Source: CAJQQY01 sp045106765
Lineage (GTDB): Bacteria > Bacteroidota > Bacteroidia > Chitinophagales > Saprospiraceae
Assembly (NCBI GenBank): GCA_045106765.1
Contig: JBGCFD010000095.1
Span: 1-64,000 of the forward strand
Direction of reading: 5' to 3'
DNA: 64,000 nucleotides
Shown piece after piece: positions 37,953 through 46,769 of the stretch; the stretch's first letter is position 1; each line of letters opens with the position of its first letter. The position numbers were made by a program, and so were the translations under genes. Under the pieces are notes generated by a model that was not told where the DNA came from, searched no databases, and saw only the letters and a list, made by a program, of their open reading frames with translations.

Positions 37953-38152
37953 AGCACAAAGCACGTAGCTGTCTGCTTTAGCAGACTTAGAATTCCAAAG
38001 TGGTGGTCTGCTTCAGCAAACTTAGAAAAGTGAGCGAAGCGAATTCAAAATTTCAGAAAATGTAGATAGGAATACTTATGGTGAATTTGGAAAAAATCGC
38101 TGCGCTCTTTTTTCGGGTCTGCTGAAGCAGACAGTTACGTGTTACTCATAGA
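37953..38152. repeat. ~200-base inverted-repeat element, family C (MITE-like)
   Basis: Terminal arms of ~32 bases are inverted copies: CACGTAGCTGTCTGCTTTAG at the left and TGCTGAAGCAGACAGTTACG at the right. Each arm also contains its own hairpin (GTCTGC...GCAGAC). The centre carries a second imperfect inverted pair (GAGCGAAGCGAATTC and CGCTGCGCTC). The right arm covers the stop codon of the 38142-40814 gene. No ORF is inside. Confidence 0.75.
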
Positions 38153-40814
38153 CTACTACTTGATCTCCATCTGCTACTAAAATAGAATTTTTATCTTCTG
38201 AAAATAAATTCAACAACTCAAACTTCGTCGTTCCTGCCAATGGAAAATCCGCATGCAACTGCCCTTTTTTATCTAATAAAAATATTTGATTTTGTTTTTT
38301 GCAAAGAGAACCCAACATGGCTTTCCCCATAGATTTAGATTGAACTGGGAAAATTGCATCTTGATTATTTGAAAATTGATATTTGCCATAAACTTGAAAT
38401 TCATCTTGATGAAAATATTGAATTTCTAATTCATTATTTTTTAAAACAGCAATATCTGAAAAATTATCGCCTCCAAAATCTGCAGAGGCGAATTTGTAAT
38501 TGTATTGTTTTTCTTTTTTTGAAGAGGGTGTTGATGATTGTTTTGCTAAAAGATTTAAATTCTCACCGTCTAGATTTAGAACTTGAGCCATTCCATTTTT
38601 GTCGGCAATAGCCATTCGTTTTTCTAATTTCCCAGTTTGAAAAAAAAGTGGATCAGTATTTTTTAAAGAAATATTAGTTGCTTCCATTTCAATAAAGCCA
38701 TCTTTCCCAAATGAAAAAACACTTCCGGCTGAATTCAATGCAACAATAAAATCTTTATCTTTTATTTCAAAATGCTTCATTGTTGCATTTACTTTTCCAG
38801 CACCTTCAATCGAATTCCAGCCTGACAATGGAATTCCTTTTTTATCAAAACCATAAATAATTTCATTTTCACAAGCCACATAAATTCCAAAATCATCGTC
38901 CCCAAAATCTGCCAATAGCAATCCATTACTCGCAGGAGAAGACAAATTTAATGGAAATTCATTTTTGTCATTTCCTTCCAAATCCAATAAATAAATTTCA
39001 TTTAAAGTGTTAAACAAAATTCCATCCGCACTATTTTCAAAAAAATTAGCCGCATAAATTTTTGACTGAATTGGGCTTGTCAATATTTTCTCCCAAATGA
39101 TTTCTCCATCTTGATTCAATAAATATAATTTTAAATCTTCATCTTGAATCAAAATATCATATGCTCCTTTTTCATCATTATAAATCGCAAAAGGTTGCGT
39201 AATTGCTCGTGCTTCCAAAGGTGTACGCCATTTCACCTTTGCTTTCTGCTCGTTTTCTTTTTCAAAAAACAAATATCCATTGGTGACAAATTCTCCATCA
39301 CTCCAATTTGCATTTAATCCAAAAACTGGAAAATTCTCCCACAAATCAATTTGCTTTTTCGCATTTTTTTCTTTTGCATCAAAGGAGTTTTTTAAAAATT
39401 GATTTGCCATGCGAGTGTTCCAGTAAAATTCTGCGACACCACTTTTCCCTCCTCGACCTTTCATTTTTAAATAAGGAACATGCCTCACCAATGTTTGGTT
39501 GGTGACAAATTGATCAATCCAATTTTCCAAAATTCTTGGTGCTCCAGAGAAAACCACAAAGTCACCAATGAAAGCATAGCATGGTTTTTTTAAAATCAAA
39601 AATTCATTTGGAGCAAATGGAACAGGTAAATCGTCGGAAGCAATTTGGCGAATATTATAAGTTTGATAATTCCAACTTTTAGTCACTCCCAAACTGTCGG
39701 TCATTTTTTCTAAATAATGTTGAGCCATTTTCTTTTCCCCTTTTTTGATTTCATAGGCAATGAATTTTTCTGCTCGCATCTTTCGAGTAAAAATTTCAGT
39801 TCGTCCCACAAGCCACTCTTCACCTATCCAAGGCAAGAAGAATTTTTCAAAAATATTATTTGAATTTTTATCAGAGGAATGATTCTCAGAAAATCCTTTT
39901 AAACTGTGTCGGAAAAAGTAGCCTACATTTTTTGGCAAAATTTCAGTAGCGTTGGAGTTTGGAAATACTTTCGCGTTGGAAAATAGATTTTCTAACGTTA
40001 CCACATTCCCATTTTCAGCTTTTAAGCAACCGTCTATGTTCACTCCTTCTTTTTGAAAATCTAAAATCCAATGTCCTGATAAAATATTTTTAGAAAAATA
40101 ATCTAAATACTTCGTGGCATTTTTATCTAAAAAAGGATTGGCAAATGCTTTTAAATTTTCAAAAATAACAGACATTTCTATTTGCTGTTTTGTCCTTTTT
40201 ACTTTTTGAGAAAAATGCAAACGATCATCTCCTAGCAAATTATTGGCAGGACTTTTTAGTTGGTCCATCGCACTTTCCACCAAATAAGCATATTTTGAAA
40301 TCATGATTAAATCTTGATAAACGGCAACCGTATATTTCTTATCTTTGGTTAACTCCAATCGGTAAACTGTATTTTGATTCGCATTAGATTCTCGAAACGA
40401 AAATTTTTCCAACAACTCTGACAAATTAAAAATACCTTTTTCATCCTTCAAAATATATAAAAAATCCACATCTGACTTTCCACTCAAATGCAAACCTGCG
40501 GTGATCGGACTATTCAATAAGAGTTGCAAATGATTTTTGTTTTTAACAAAGAGTTGACGAATGATCCGAAAATCTTCTGACATTTTTTTTACGAAAAAAG
40601 CACCACTCATTTCATTTGCATATGGCATCTTTGCAACTTCATGCCGCAACATATAATAATCATCAAATGCTAAAATGATTGGTGTATTTTGCGGAATAGC
40701 TTCGATGGGCTGGACGCTCCCAAATGGATTACGGTAAGTTTCTTGGATAAAGAAAAACCAAACGAGCAAGGCAAGCAGCCCTGAAGCAATAAGGAAAAGA
40801 ATTATTTTTTTCAA
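38142..40814 (-). CDS. Single-anchor envelope protein: DUF3352-like N-terminal part plus propeller-like C-terminal part
   Basis: The 890-residue protein has one N-terminal transmembrane/signal segment (MKKIILFLIASGLLALLVWF). Residues ~35-530 have a helical/beta pattern like DUF3352-type proteins (TPIILAFDDYYMLRHEVAKM, SGHWILDFQKEGVNIDG). Residues ~550-890 carry blade-like repeats (LYLLNQDGEIIWEK, IYLLDLEGNDKNEFPLN, IYGFDKKGIPLSGWN, IFLLDKKGQLHADFPL), matching an FG-GAP or PQQ-type beta-propeller. It is probably periplasmic. The combination of domains recurs in Bacteroidota without a known function. Its stop codon lies inside a palindromic element. Confidence 0.8.
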   Translation of the reverse strand: MKKIILFLIASGLLALLVWFFFIQETYRNPFGSVQPIEAIPQNTPIILAFDDYYMLRHEVAKMPYANEMSGAFFVKKMSEDFRIIRQLFVKNKNHLQLLLNSPITAGLHLSGKSDVDFLYILKDEKGIFNLSELLEKFSFRESNANQNTVYRLELTKDKKYTVAVYQDLIMISKYAYLVESAMDQLKSPANNLLGDDRLHFSQKVKRTKQQIEMSVIFENLKAFANPFLDKNATKYLDYFSKNILSGHWILDFQKEGVNIDGCLKAENGNVVTLENLFSNAKVFPNSNATEILPKNVGYFFRHSLKGFSENHSSDKNSNNIFEKFFLPWIGEEWLVGRTEIFTRKMRAEKFIAYEIKKGEKKMAQHYLEKMTDSLGVTKSWNYQTYNIRQIASDDLPVPFAPNEFLILKKPCYAFIGDFVVFSGAPRILENWIDQFVTNQTLVRHVPYLKMKGRGGKSGVAEFYWNTRMANQFLKNSFDAKEKNAKKQIDLWENFPVFGLNANWSDGEFVTNGYLFFEKENEQKAKVKWRTPLEARAITQPFAIYNDEKGAYDILIQDEDLKLYLLNQDGEIIWEKILTSPIQSKIYAANFFENSADGILFNTLNEIYLLDLEGNDKNEFPLNLSSPASNGLLLADFGDDDFGIYVACENEIIYGFDKKGIPLSGWNSIEGAGKVNATMKHFEIKDKDFIVALNSAGSVFSFGKDGFIEMEATNISLKNTDPLFFQTGKLEKRMAIADKNGMAQVLNLDGENLNLLAKQSSTPSSKKEKQYNYKFASADFGGDNFSDIAVLKNNELEIQYFHQDEFQVYGKYQFSNNQDAIFPVQSKSMGKAMLGSLCKKQNQIFLLDKKGQLHADFPLAGTTKFELLNLFSEDKNSILVADGDQVVVYE

Positions 40815-40980
40815 AGTGTTTCTGTTAATGGTGAAATTTGTGACCGGTTAATAGATTTTATTCGATGGACGATGAACGTTAGACGTTTTACGATCCACTA
40901 TACTATTTCATTTAGAATAAATTCTAATGATTAACCTCACTATTGCACCAGTTTTCTCATGGTACAAAAATAGCATTTTT

Positions 40981-41370
40981 ATGAATAAAAAACTTTTATC
41001 TGTCGGAGCATTATTTGGATTATTGGCGGTGGCAATTGGTGCATTTGGCGCACATGGTTTGGAAGACAAAATTACAGCTGCTCGAATTATCACTTTTGGA
41101 ACTGGAGTAGATTATCAATTTTATCATACGTTTGCGATTTTTATTGCGGTAGGATTGGCGACTTATTTTAAAGATGAATTATTTCTTCGAGCAGGCTGGT
41201 GTTTTGTGATTGGGATTTTATTTTTTTCTGGATCGTTGTATCTTTTAGCGACTCAGACTTATTTAGGAATTGAAAGTTGGTCGAAGGTTATTGGACCGAT
41301 TACTCCGATTGGAGGATTGTTTTTTATGGCAGGTTGGGGGATTTTGTTGTTTGGGATTTGGAGGAAGTAA
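40981..41370 (+). CDS. DUF423 family membrane protein
   Basis: I start at 40981 (MNKKLLSVGALFGLLAVAIG), which gives 129 residues and the standard N terminus with GAFGAHGLEDKI. Four hydrophobic helices follow (through YHTFAIFIAVGLA, GWCFVIGILFFSGSLYLLA and GGLFFMAGWGILLFGIW). The family is small, inner-membrane and of unknown function (YgdD-like). It stands alone on the + strand and is followed by a family B palindrome. Confidence 0.9.
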   Translation: MNKKLLSVGALFGLLAVAIGAFGAHGLEDKITAARIITFGTGVDYQFYHTFAIFIAVGLATYFKDELFLRAGWCFVIGILFFSGSLYLLATQTYLGIESWSKVIGPITPIGGLFFMAGWGILLFGIWRK

Positions 41371-41380
41371 TAAAGTAATT

Positions 41381-41458
41381 GTAGGAACAATCCCTTGCTG
41401 TTGCACAACACTATTGGAATCACCACGATGTTGGGCAACCACAAGGGATTGCCCCTAG
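41381..41458. repeat. Palindromic element, family B (copy 2)
   Basis: The arms GGAACAATCCCTTGCTGTTG and CAACCACAAGGGATTGCCCC (ending 41458) flank a ~15-base centre. It is the best-formed copy of the family seen at 14286 and 58588. It starts ~10 bases past the DUF423 stop codon and may terminate that transcript. Confidence 0.8.
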
Positions 41459-41588
41459 TGATGTGGTGAAAATAAAAAATATTCATTATTAGGATCTCAA
41501 AAATTATTTCTCCTTTTTTCCAACTCACCCAACTTAATTCCTTTAAAAAGTGTTAACTTAAAACACCTAAATTTTCAAGTTAGCAATT

Positions 41589-43970
41589 ATGATAAAGAAT
41601 CCACCGACATTAAAATTTAAAGATGATCTTTTCACGATGGACTGTGAGATGGGACAATCTGTCATGGCAGAGATGAAGAAATTTCCTTTCTCCAGCAAAT
41701 TGAGTTTTGCGCCAATGATTGCATATTGGGAAGGGCTTCTAGAGAGTGAAAAATTAGATGAAAAAATACTAGCACGTGAAGTTTTTAATCAATTGGACAA
41801 GTATCCTTTTTTCCATGAGCCGATTGAAGATGATTCTATTTTAGAAAAACATCAAGACTTTGTTCATCTTCTTTTAAGTGGTTTTTTTCCATCCATTCAA
41901 CGAAAAAATTTTATGGGTGCAGCTCATAAACCTTTCTTAATGGATCCATTTTATAGGACTCCAGCTCTCGTAGATTTTTTAAGTTCAGGACAGCTAAATA
42001 TTCATTTTGATATGGAAATGGAAGTTGCCAAAAAAATGAGAGTCGTTAAAGCTTGTTGTTATATCTTAAACCAACATTACAATCAAAAAATAGAATTGAA
42101 TCCTTCTTTTATTTATACTTTGGAAATTGAAGGAACTTCAAAAATAGGTCATTTCAAATCTTTATATGACAAGCAGTTTATAAAAATTATTCCAACCAAA
42201 CCACTTAAAAAATTATCACAAGAACAGATTAATCAATTGCTTCGAAATGTTTATGATACCGACCTTTGGTTAAGTATGTTACCTCCAGAGAACTTTGAAT
42301 TTCATGGTATCGGAATGGAACGATTAATTGATATTACTCAGGAAGAGACGATCTCCCAGATGAAATATAAGTTATTAGAAAAGGATGCTATTGTCCAACC
42401 TGAGAATATCAAAGAACTCGAAAAAGATTTAAAAACCTATTTTGATATTCCAGATTTAAGATTAGGAATTACTGCATTAGATTACCCTTCTGAATTTGAA
42501 ATTTCTCATCGATATAAAATCCGATATGATTTTTTAGCGAAAAAACACGACAACTTATTGAGTGAAAACAACCAAGGTTCACTTTATGAAAAAGTATGCA
42601 AATGGAATACTGAAATGATTATTGAGGATCTCAATAAATATGAAGATGGGACTACATTCCCACAAGATTTAATGGCAGAAGGAATCAAAAGTATCATCGT
42701 CACTCCTTTGGTCAATAAAGATAATCGGGTGATTGGTATTTTGGAAATTGGAGCACCCCAAGCATTTCAATTAAACAGTTTTCATAAGTTAAAATTAAAA
42801 GCAGTTGCTCCTCTTTTCTCCATGTCTTTGTTGCGAAGTCGAGAAGAAATTGATAATCGAATTGAAGCAATTATGCGAGAACAATTCACCGCCATGCATC
42901 CAAGTGTGGAATGGAAATTTATTGAGGAGGCATTTGAAATTATGGAGAAACGAGAAATTGATCCTGATTTTTCTAATATGAAACCAATTGGTTTTGAAAA
43001 TATTTATCCACTTTATGGACAAGCTGATATTGTTGGCTCATCTCATCTCAGAAATGTATCTATTCAAACAGACCTAGTGGAAAATTTGAATTTGATAAAA
43101 AATGTTTTCAACGTTGCGACTAAACATATCACTTTTCCTCTGTTGGATTTAAAATTATTAGAAGTAGAAAAAAATATCAAATCTATTAGCAAAGGAATTA
43201 CTTCAGATGATGAAACCCGTGTCTTAGAATTTATCAAAAATGAAATTCATCCTTTATTTGAGGAGGTAAAAGATCGAAATCCAGAAGTTGAAGCAGAAGT
43301 TATTTCCTACTTAAAAAAATTAGACCCAGATTTTGGATTCCTTTATCAGGATCGAAAAAAATATGAGGAAAGTGTTGCCAAGATTAATGATATGATTTCA
43401 TGGGTGTTAAATGATGCAGAGAAAGAAGGTCAAAAAATGATTCCTCATTATTTTGATGAGTATAAAACAGATGGAGTTGAGTATGATATTTACATTGGGC
43501 AATCACTCTTAAAGCAAGGGAAATTTAGAGAAATGCATTTGCATAATCTTCGATTGTGGCAATTGATGACCATGGTTGAGGTAACTCGAAAAGTAGAAAA
43601 ATTAAAAGCAACATTAGAAGCCCCTTTGGATACCGCTCAATTAATTTTTGTTTATGGAAATCCACTTTCAATAGTTTTTAGATTAGATGAAAAAAGATTT
43701 GATGTAGATGGTGCTTACAATGTGAGGTATGAAATTATCAAAAAGAGAATTGATAAAGCGACAATTGAAGGTACTGGTGAAAGATTAACAGTCAAAGGAA
43801 AAATCGCTATCGCCTACACTTCCGAAAAAGATAAAACGGAATACTTAGGGTATCTTAATTTTTTGAAAGAAAAAAAATATATTACTGGGAAAATTGAAGA
43901 TTTGACACTCTCTAAAATGCAAGGCGTGGAAGGCTTAAGAGCTTTACGAGTAACCGTTGTTTTGGAGTAA
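41589..43970 (+). CDS. Large cytosolic GAF-domain protein
   Basis: The 793-residue protein has no signal peptide or membrane helix. A GAF-type sensor domain occupies ~300-420 (YEKVCKWNTEMIIEDLNKY, IKSIIVTPLVNKDNRVIGILEIGAP, FHKLKLKAVAPLFSMSLLRS). The ~280-residue N-terminal part and the ~370-residue C-terminal part are helical and unassigned; the C terminus ends in a beta-rich segment (DVDGAYNVRYEIIKKRIDKA, KGKIAIAYTSEKD). No histidine kinase, cyclase or DNA-binding domain is present. GAF domains commonly bind cyclic nucleotides or small ligands. It lies 71 bases upstream of a PycTM-like membrane gene on the same strand, so the two are probably co-transcribed. Confidence 0.85.
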   Translation: MIKNPPTLKFKDDLFTMDCEMGQSVMAEMKKFPFSSKLSFAPMIAYWEGLLESEKLDEKILAREVFNQLDKYPFFHEPIEDDSILEKHQDFVHLLLSGFFPSIQRKNFMGAAHKPFLMDPFYRTPALVDFLSSGQLNIHFDMEMEVAKKMRVVKACCYILNQHYNQKIELNPSFIYTLEIEGTSKIGHFKSLYDKQFIKIIPTKPLKKLSQEQINQLLRNVYDTDLWLSMLPPENFEFHGIGMERLIDITQEETISQMKYKLLEKDAIVQPENIKELEKDLKTYFDIPDLRLGITALDYPSEFEISHRYKIRYDFLAKKHDNLLSENNQGSLYEKVCKWNTEMIIEDLNKYEDGTTFPQDLMAEGIKSIIVTPLVNKDNRVIGILEIGAPQAFQLNSFHKLKLKAVAPLFSMSLLRSREEIDNRIEAIMREQFTAMHPSVEWKFIEEAFEIMEKREIDPDFSNMKPIGFENIYPLYGQADIVGSSHLRNVSIQTDLVENLNLIKNVFNVATKHITFPLLDLKLLEVEKNIKSISKGITSDDETRVLEFIKNEIHPLFEEVKDRNPEVEAEVISYLKKLDPDFGFLYQDRKKYEESVAKINDMISWVLNDAEKEGQKMIPHYFDEYKTDGVEYDIYIGQSLLKQGKFREMHLHNLRLWQLMTMVEVTRKVEKLKATLEAPLDTAQLIFVYGNPLSIVFRLDEKRFDVDGAYNVRYEIIKKRIDKATIEGTGERLTVKGKIAIAYTSEKDKTEYLGYLNFLKEKKYITGKIEDLTLSKMQGVEGLRALRVTVVLE

Positions 43971-44041
43971 AAAAAGGAAAAAAGTATTTTTATTTTCATA
44001 GATTTGATAACTAATTGAATAGCTAACAAATAAAGAAAATT

Positions 44042-44662
44042 ATGGAAGAGTTGAATTCTGAAAAACCTGAAGAAGAAAAAAAGAAGAAAAAGAAAAAGAA
44101 AAAAAAGAAAAAAAGTTCTGGTGGATTGGTAGACAATAGCAAAGGAACTCAAGTCATGTTTAAAACTGCGCTTCGAAATCACATTGACTTGACAAATATT
44201 GCGGACAATAAGGCCAATATTATTTTGACTATTAATGCAATTATTATTACAATAGCCTTGCCCTTACTTTCAACTTACGCTTCCGAAAATCATCATTTAT
44301 ATGTTCCTGCATTTTTCTTACTAAGTACTAATATGGCCAGTATCGTCTACGGTGCATTAGTAACTCGTCCTGGCAGAATGCAGGGAAAAACTGATTTGAC
44401 TAAAATAAAACAAGGAAGATCTAATCTTTTCTTTTTTGGGAATTTTTATAAAATGAGTATTGACGATTATAGAAAAGGAGTAACTGAAATTATATCTGAT
44501 GAAGAGTTGGTAGACAAAGTTATTATGACTGATTTGTATTATCTAGGACAAGCGCTTGGGAAAAAATATGAATTGCTTCGTACATGTTATACTGTTTTTA
44601 TGATTGGAATGATCTTGACGGTGGTGACTTTTGTGATTGCATTTTTTACGGCACATCCATGA
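44042..44662 (+). CDS. PycTM-like (Pycsar effector family) membrane protein
   Basis: The 206-residue protein begins with an acidic stretch, then 12 consecutive lysines (13-24), then a domain resembling PycTM (formerly DUF5706): a cytosolic helix FKTALRNHIDLTNIADNKANIILTINAI with two membrane helices (~55-105), a loop with DDYRKGVTEIISDEELVDKVIMTDLYYLGQALGKKYELLRTC-like helices, and a final membrane helix near VFMIGMILTVVTFVIAFF. In Pycsar defence, PycTM effectors damage the membrane when a pyrimidine cyclase makes cCMP or cUMP. No cyclase is nearby; the upstream gene encodes a GAF protein. Domain match is by pattern; involvement in defence is inference. Confidence 0.8.
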   Translation: MEELNSEKPEEEKKKKKKKKKKKKSSGGLVDNSKGTQVMFKTALRNHIDLTNIADNKANIILTINAIIITIALPLLSTYASENHHLYVPAFFLLSTNMASIVYGALVTRPGRMQGKTDLTKIKQGRSNLFFFGNFYKMSIDDYRKGVTEIISDEELVDKVIMTDLYYLGQALGKKYELLRTCYTVFMIGMILTVVTFVIAFFTAHP

Positions 44663-44666
44663 TGGG

Positions 44667-44714
44667 AATATCGAATATCGAACGTTTCGCTAAGAAATTT
44701 CGATATTCGATATT
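44667..44714. terminator. Bidirectional hairpin between convergent genes
   Basis: A perfect 16-bp stem AATATCGAATATCGAA / TTCGATATTCGATATT flanks a 16-base loop. It starts 4 bases after the PycTM-like stop and ends 8 bases before the convergent PAP2 gene ends. Confidence 0.8.
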
Positions 44715-44722
44715 TATTATTT

Positions 44723-45523
44723 TCAAAATCTCAGACTGAAATATCCACCCATCGGATTCACAGATAATTGAACATTTTCATTACGTTTTTTTCTTTTATG
44801 TATTTGCGGAATTAAAATTCCAATCACCGCACCAACTGCATATCCCGTGATAACATCTGTCGGATAATGTTTTCCAGCACGCACTCTCAAGTATCCCGTA
44901 ATCGCAGGAATCGTTGCAGCAGCTCCCCAAACAACTGGTTTCCATTTGGAATCAGGATAATAATCAGCAAAAACTTTAGCCGTAAAAAATGAACTCGCAG
45001 ATACCACAGAAGCATGTCCTGAAAAAAAAGAATAGCGAGCATTTTTTTCCATTTTTGTATCAATATCAAAATTGGAATTATATACCAAAGGGCGACTTCG
45101 AAGAATTGTTTTCTTTGTGATTGAAGTAATTCCTACAGTTAAAAACAATGTTTCGCCATAGATTAGCGCAATACTTTTAGCATCTCTTCTCATGCTCTTG
45201 GAAAATACAAAAAGGGAAGGCATTGCCATCATACCATAGAAAAATACATCACTTGCTTTTCTTGCTCGTTCGGAAGAATAAGAGGTGGCAATTCTATCAA
45301 AACGATTAATTGAATTTTTATCTAACAATTCAATTTCTTCTATTTTAAGGCTAGGTGTTTTTGTACCTAAATAAAAACCAAGACCAAGACTTGCTGAACC
45401 GATCGAATAAATAATGGCATCTTTCTTTTTGGTACATTTATAAGGATTTTCAATTTGAGCTTGAAGGATAGAAAAAGAAAAGAAGGAAAGGAAAAGGAAA
45501 TTGATGATTATTTTTATCGCCAT
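44723..45523 (-). CDS. PAP2-family lipid phosphatase
   Basis: The 266-residue membrane protein has the three phosphatase motifs of the PAP2 superfamily: KKTILRSRP (motif I), FFSGHASV (motif II, catalytic histidine) and RVRAGKHYPTDVITGY (motif III). An N-terminal signal/anchor and several hydrophobic helices surround them. It probably removes phosphate from undecaprenyl pyrophosphate or another lipid phosphate at the periplasmic face. Substrate is not defined by sequence. The C terminus is basic and polar (QIHKRKKRNENV), then ends in GGYFSLRF. Confidence 0.9.
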   Translation of the reverse strand: MAIKIIINFLFLSFFSFSILQAQIENPYKCTKKKDAIIYSIGSASLGLGFYLGTKTPSLKIEEIELLDKNSINRFDRIATSYSSERARKASDVFFYGMMAMPSLFVFSKSMRRDAKSIALIYGETLFLTVGITSITKKTILRSRPLVYNSNFDIDTKMEKNARYSFFSGHASVVSASSFFTAKVFADYYPDSKWKPVVWGAAATIPAITGYLRVRAGKHYPTDVITGYAVGAVIGILIPQIHKRKKRNENVQLSVNPMGGYFSLRF

Positions 45524-45670
45524 AAGGACTTTTGTTTATTATTAGAAAATGTAGTTTTATTTGTTTTTTTAAGGTAGTAGAAATTTTATTAATTATTACG
45601 TAATATTTTTCAGAATGGTGGCTTATATTACCTTTTTTTCAAAACACTTAACGAAAACTCCAAACCTCCA

Positions 45671-46705
45671 ATGAAATATCACATCGTTATTTTTCTTCTT
45701 TTGTTCGGGGAAACCACCTTTTCCCAAATCAAACCAAATATTTTTCCAGAAGATTTACTAGAAAACGAAATTGAGGCACGATGTTATTGTTCGCCCGGTG
45801 TATATAATAAATCACGATCTCGAGGAATAGAATTGACTTATGGTTGGATGAATGGAGGAACATTCAATGAGCAAGATTTCCCTTTCACAAGTCAATTAAG
45901 TAAGTATAACAAGTTAGAAAATCTTGAGTTTAAAATCAAAGTTCCCCTTGTTTTAAAAGATAATTTCAAACTCCTAGTCGGCTATCAATATTTTTCTGAA
46001 ACATTCACCTTCCAAAATGTAGGAGCAGATTTCAATCCAGCTTTTCTTGAACTCAGTAATGAACGGTTGAAAAGTAATTCTCTAAGTGTTATTGTTTCCA
46101 AACCAATTGATGACAGTAGATATTTAGCAGTCCGATTCAAATATACTTCAAGTGGAGATTATAATACCTTATTTTCATTCAATAATAAATATGCTATTTA
46201 TAAACTTTTAGGATTGTATGCATTCAAGCTACATGATGGTTTGGAATGGGGAGTTGGATTAGCTGTTTCTAAAAGTTTTCGAAGGAATAATATTTTACCT
46301 TTTATTTTATTTAATAAAAACTTCAATAAGCATTGGGGCATAGAGTCCATTTTACCAGGGATGATATTTGGTAGATATAATTTCAATCAATCCAATATAT
46401 TTTTGTTTGGAGCAGAATATAATAGTGAAAGTTATCGCATTGATATTAATGAAGATTCCAATTTACCACTCATGGATTATGCATACAATCACTCTGAGGT
46501 AATCGTTTCAGGTAGACTTGAACATCGTTTTACCTCTTGGATCTGGGGAAGTATCAAGGCAGGTTATCAATTTAATTTTAGTAGTGAGTTTGAAGCAAAA
46601 AATAGTATCACCAATGAATTCAATACCAACCCAACAGGTTCTCCTTTTTTTAATATTAGTATTTTTATTTCACCTCCAAAAAAAGATGTAGAGCACACTC
46701 ATTAA
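45671..46705 (+). CDS. Outer-membrane beta-barrel protein (DUF6268-like)
   Basis: The 344-residue product has a signal peptide (MKYHIVIFLLLFGETTFSQ) and many amphipathic strands (FKLLVGYQYFSETFTF, SRYLAVRFKYTSSGDYN, LEWGVGLAVSKSF, IFLFGAEYNSESYRIDIN, WIWGSIKAGYQFNF). It closely fits the DUF6268-type barrels of Bacteroidota. The C terminus IFISPPKKDVEHTH lacks a terminal aromatic. It lies 64 bases upstream of a phosphoesterase-barrel gene on the same strand and may be co-transcribed. Confidence 0.78.
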   Translation: MKYHIVIFLLLFGETTFSQIKPNIFPEDLLENEIEARCYCSPGVYNKSRSRGIELTYGWMNGGTFNEQDFPFTSQLSKYNKLENLEFKIKVPLVLKDNFKLLVGYQYFSETFTFQNVGADFNPAFLELSNERLKSNSLSVIVSKPIDDSRYLAVRFKYTSSGDYNTLFSFNNKYAIYKLLGLYAFKLHDGLEWGVGLAVSKSFRRNNILPFILFNKNFNKHWGIESILPGMIFGRYNFNQSNIFLFGAEYNSESYRIDINEDSNLPLMDYAYNHSEVIVSGRLEHRFTSWIWGSIKAGYQFNFSSEFEAKNSITNEFNTNPTGSPFFNISIFISPPKKDVEHTH

Positions 46706-46769
46706 AAATAATATGCAATACAACTCTCAGAATAGTATTACTAAAATTAATCCGGAAAAAACCAAGATC

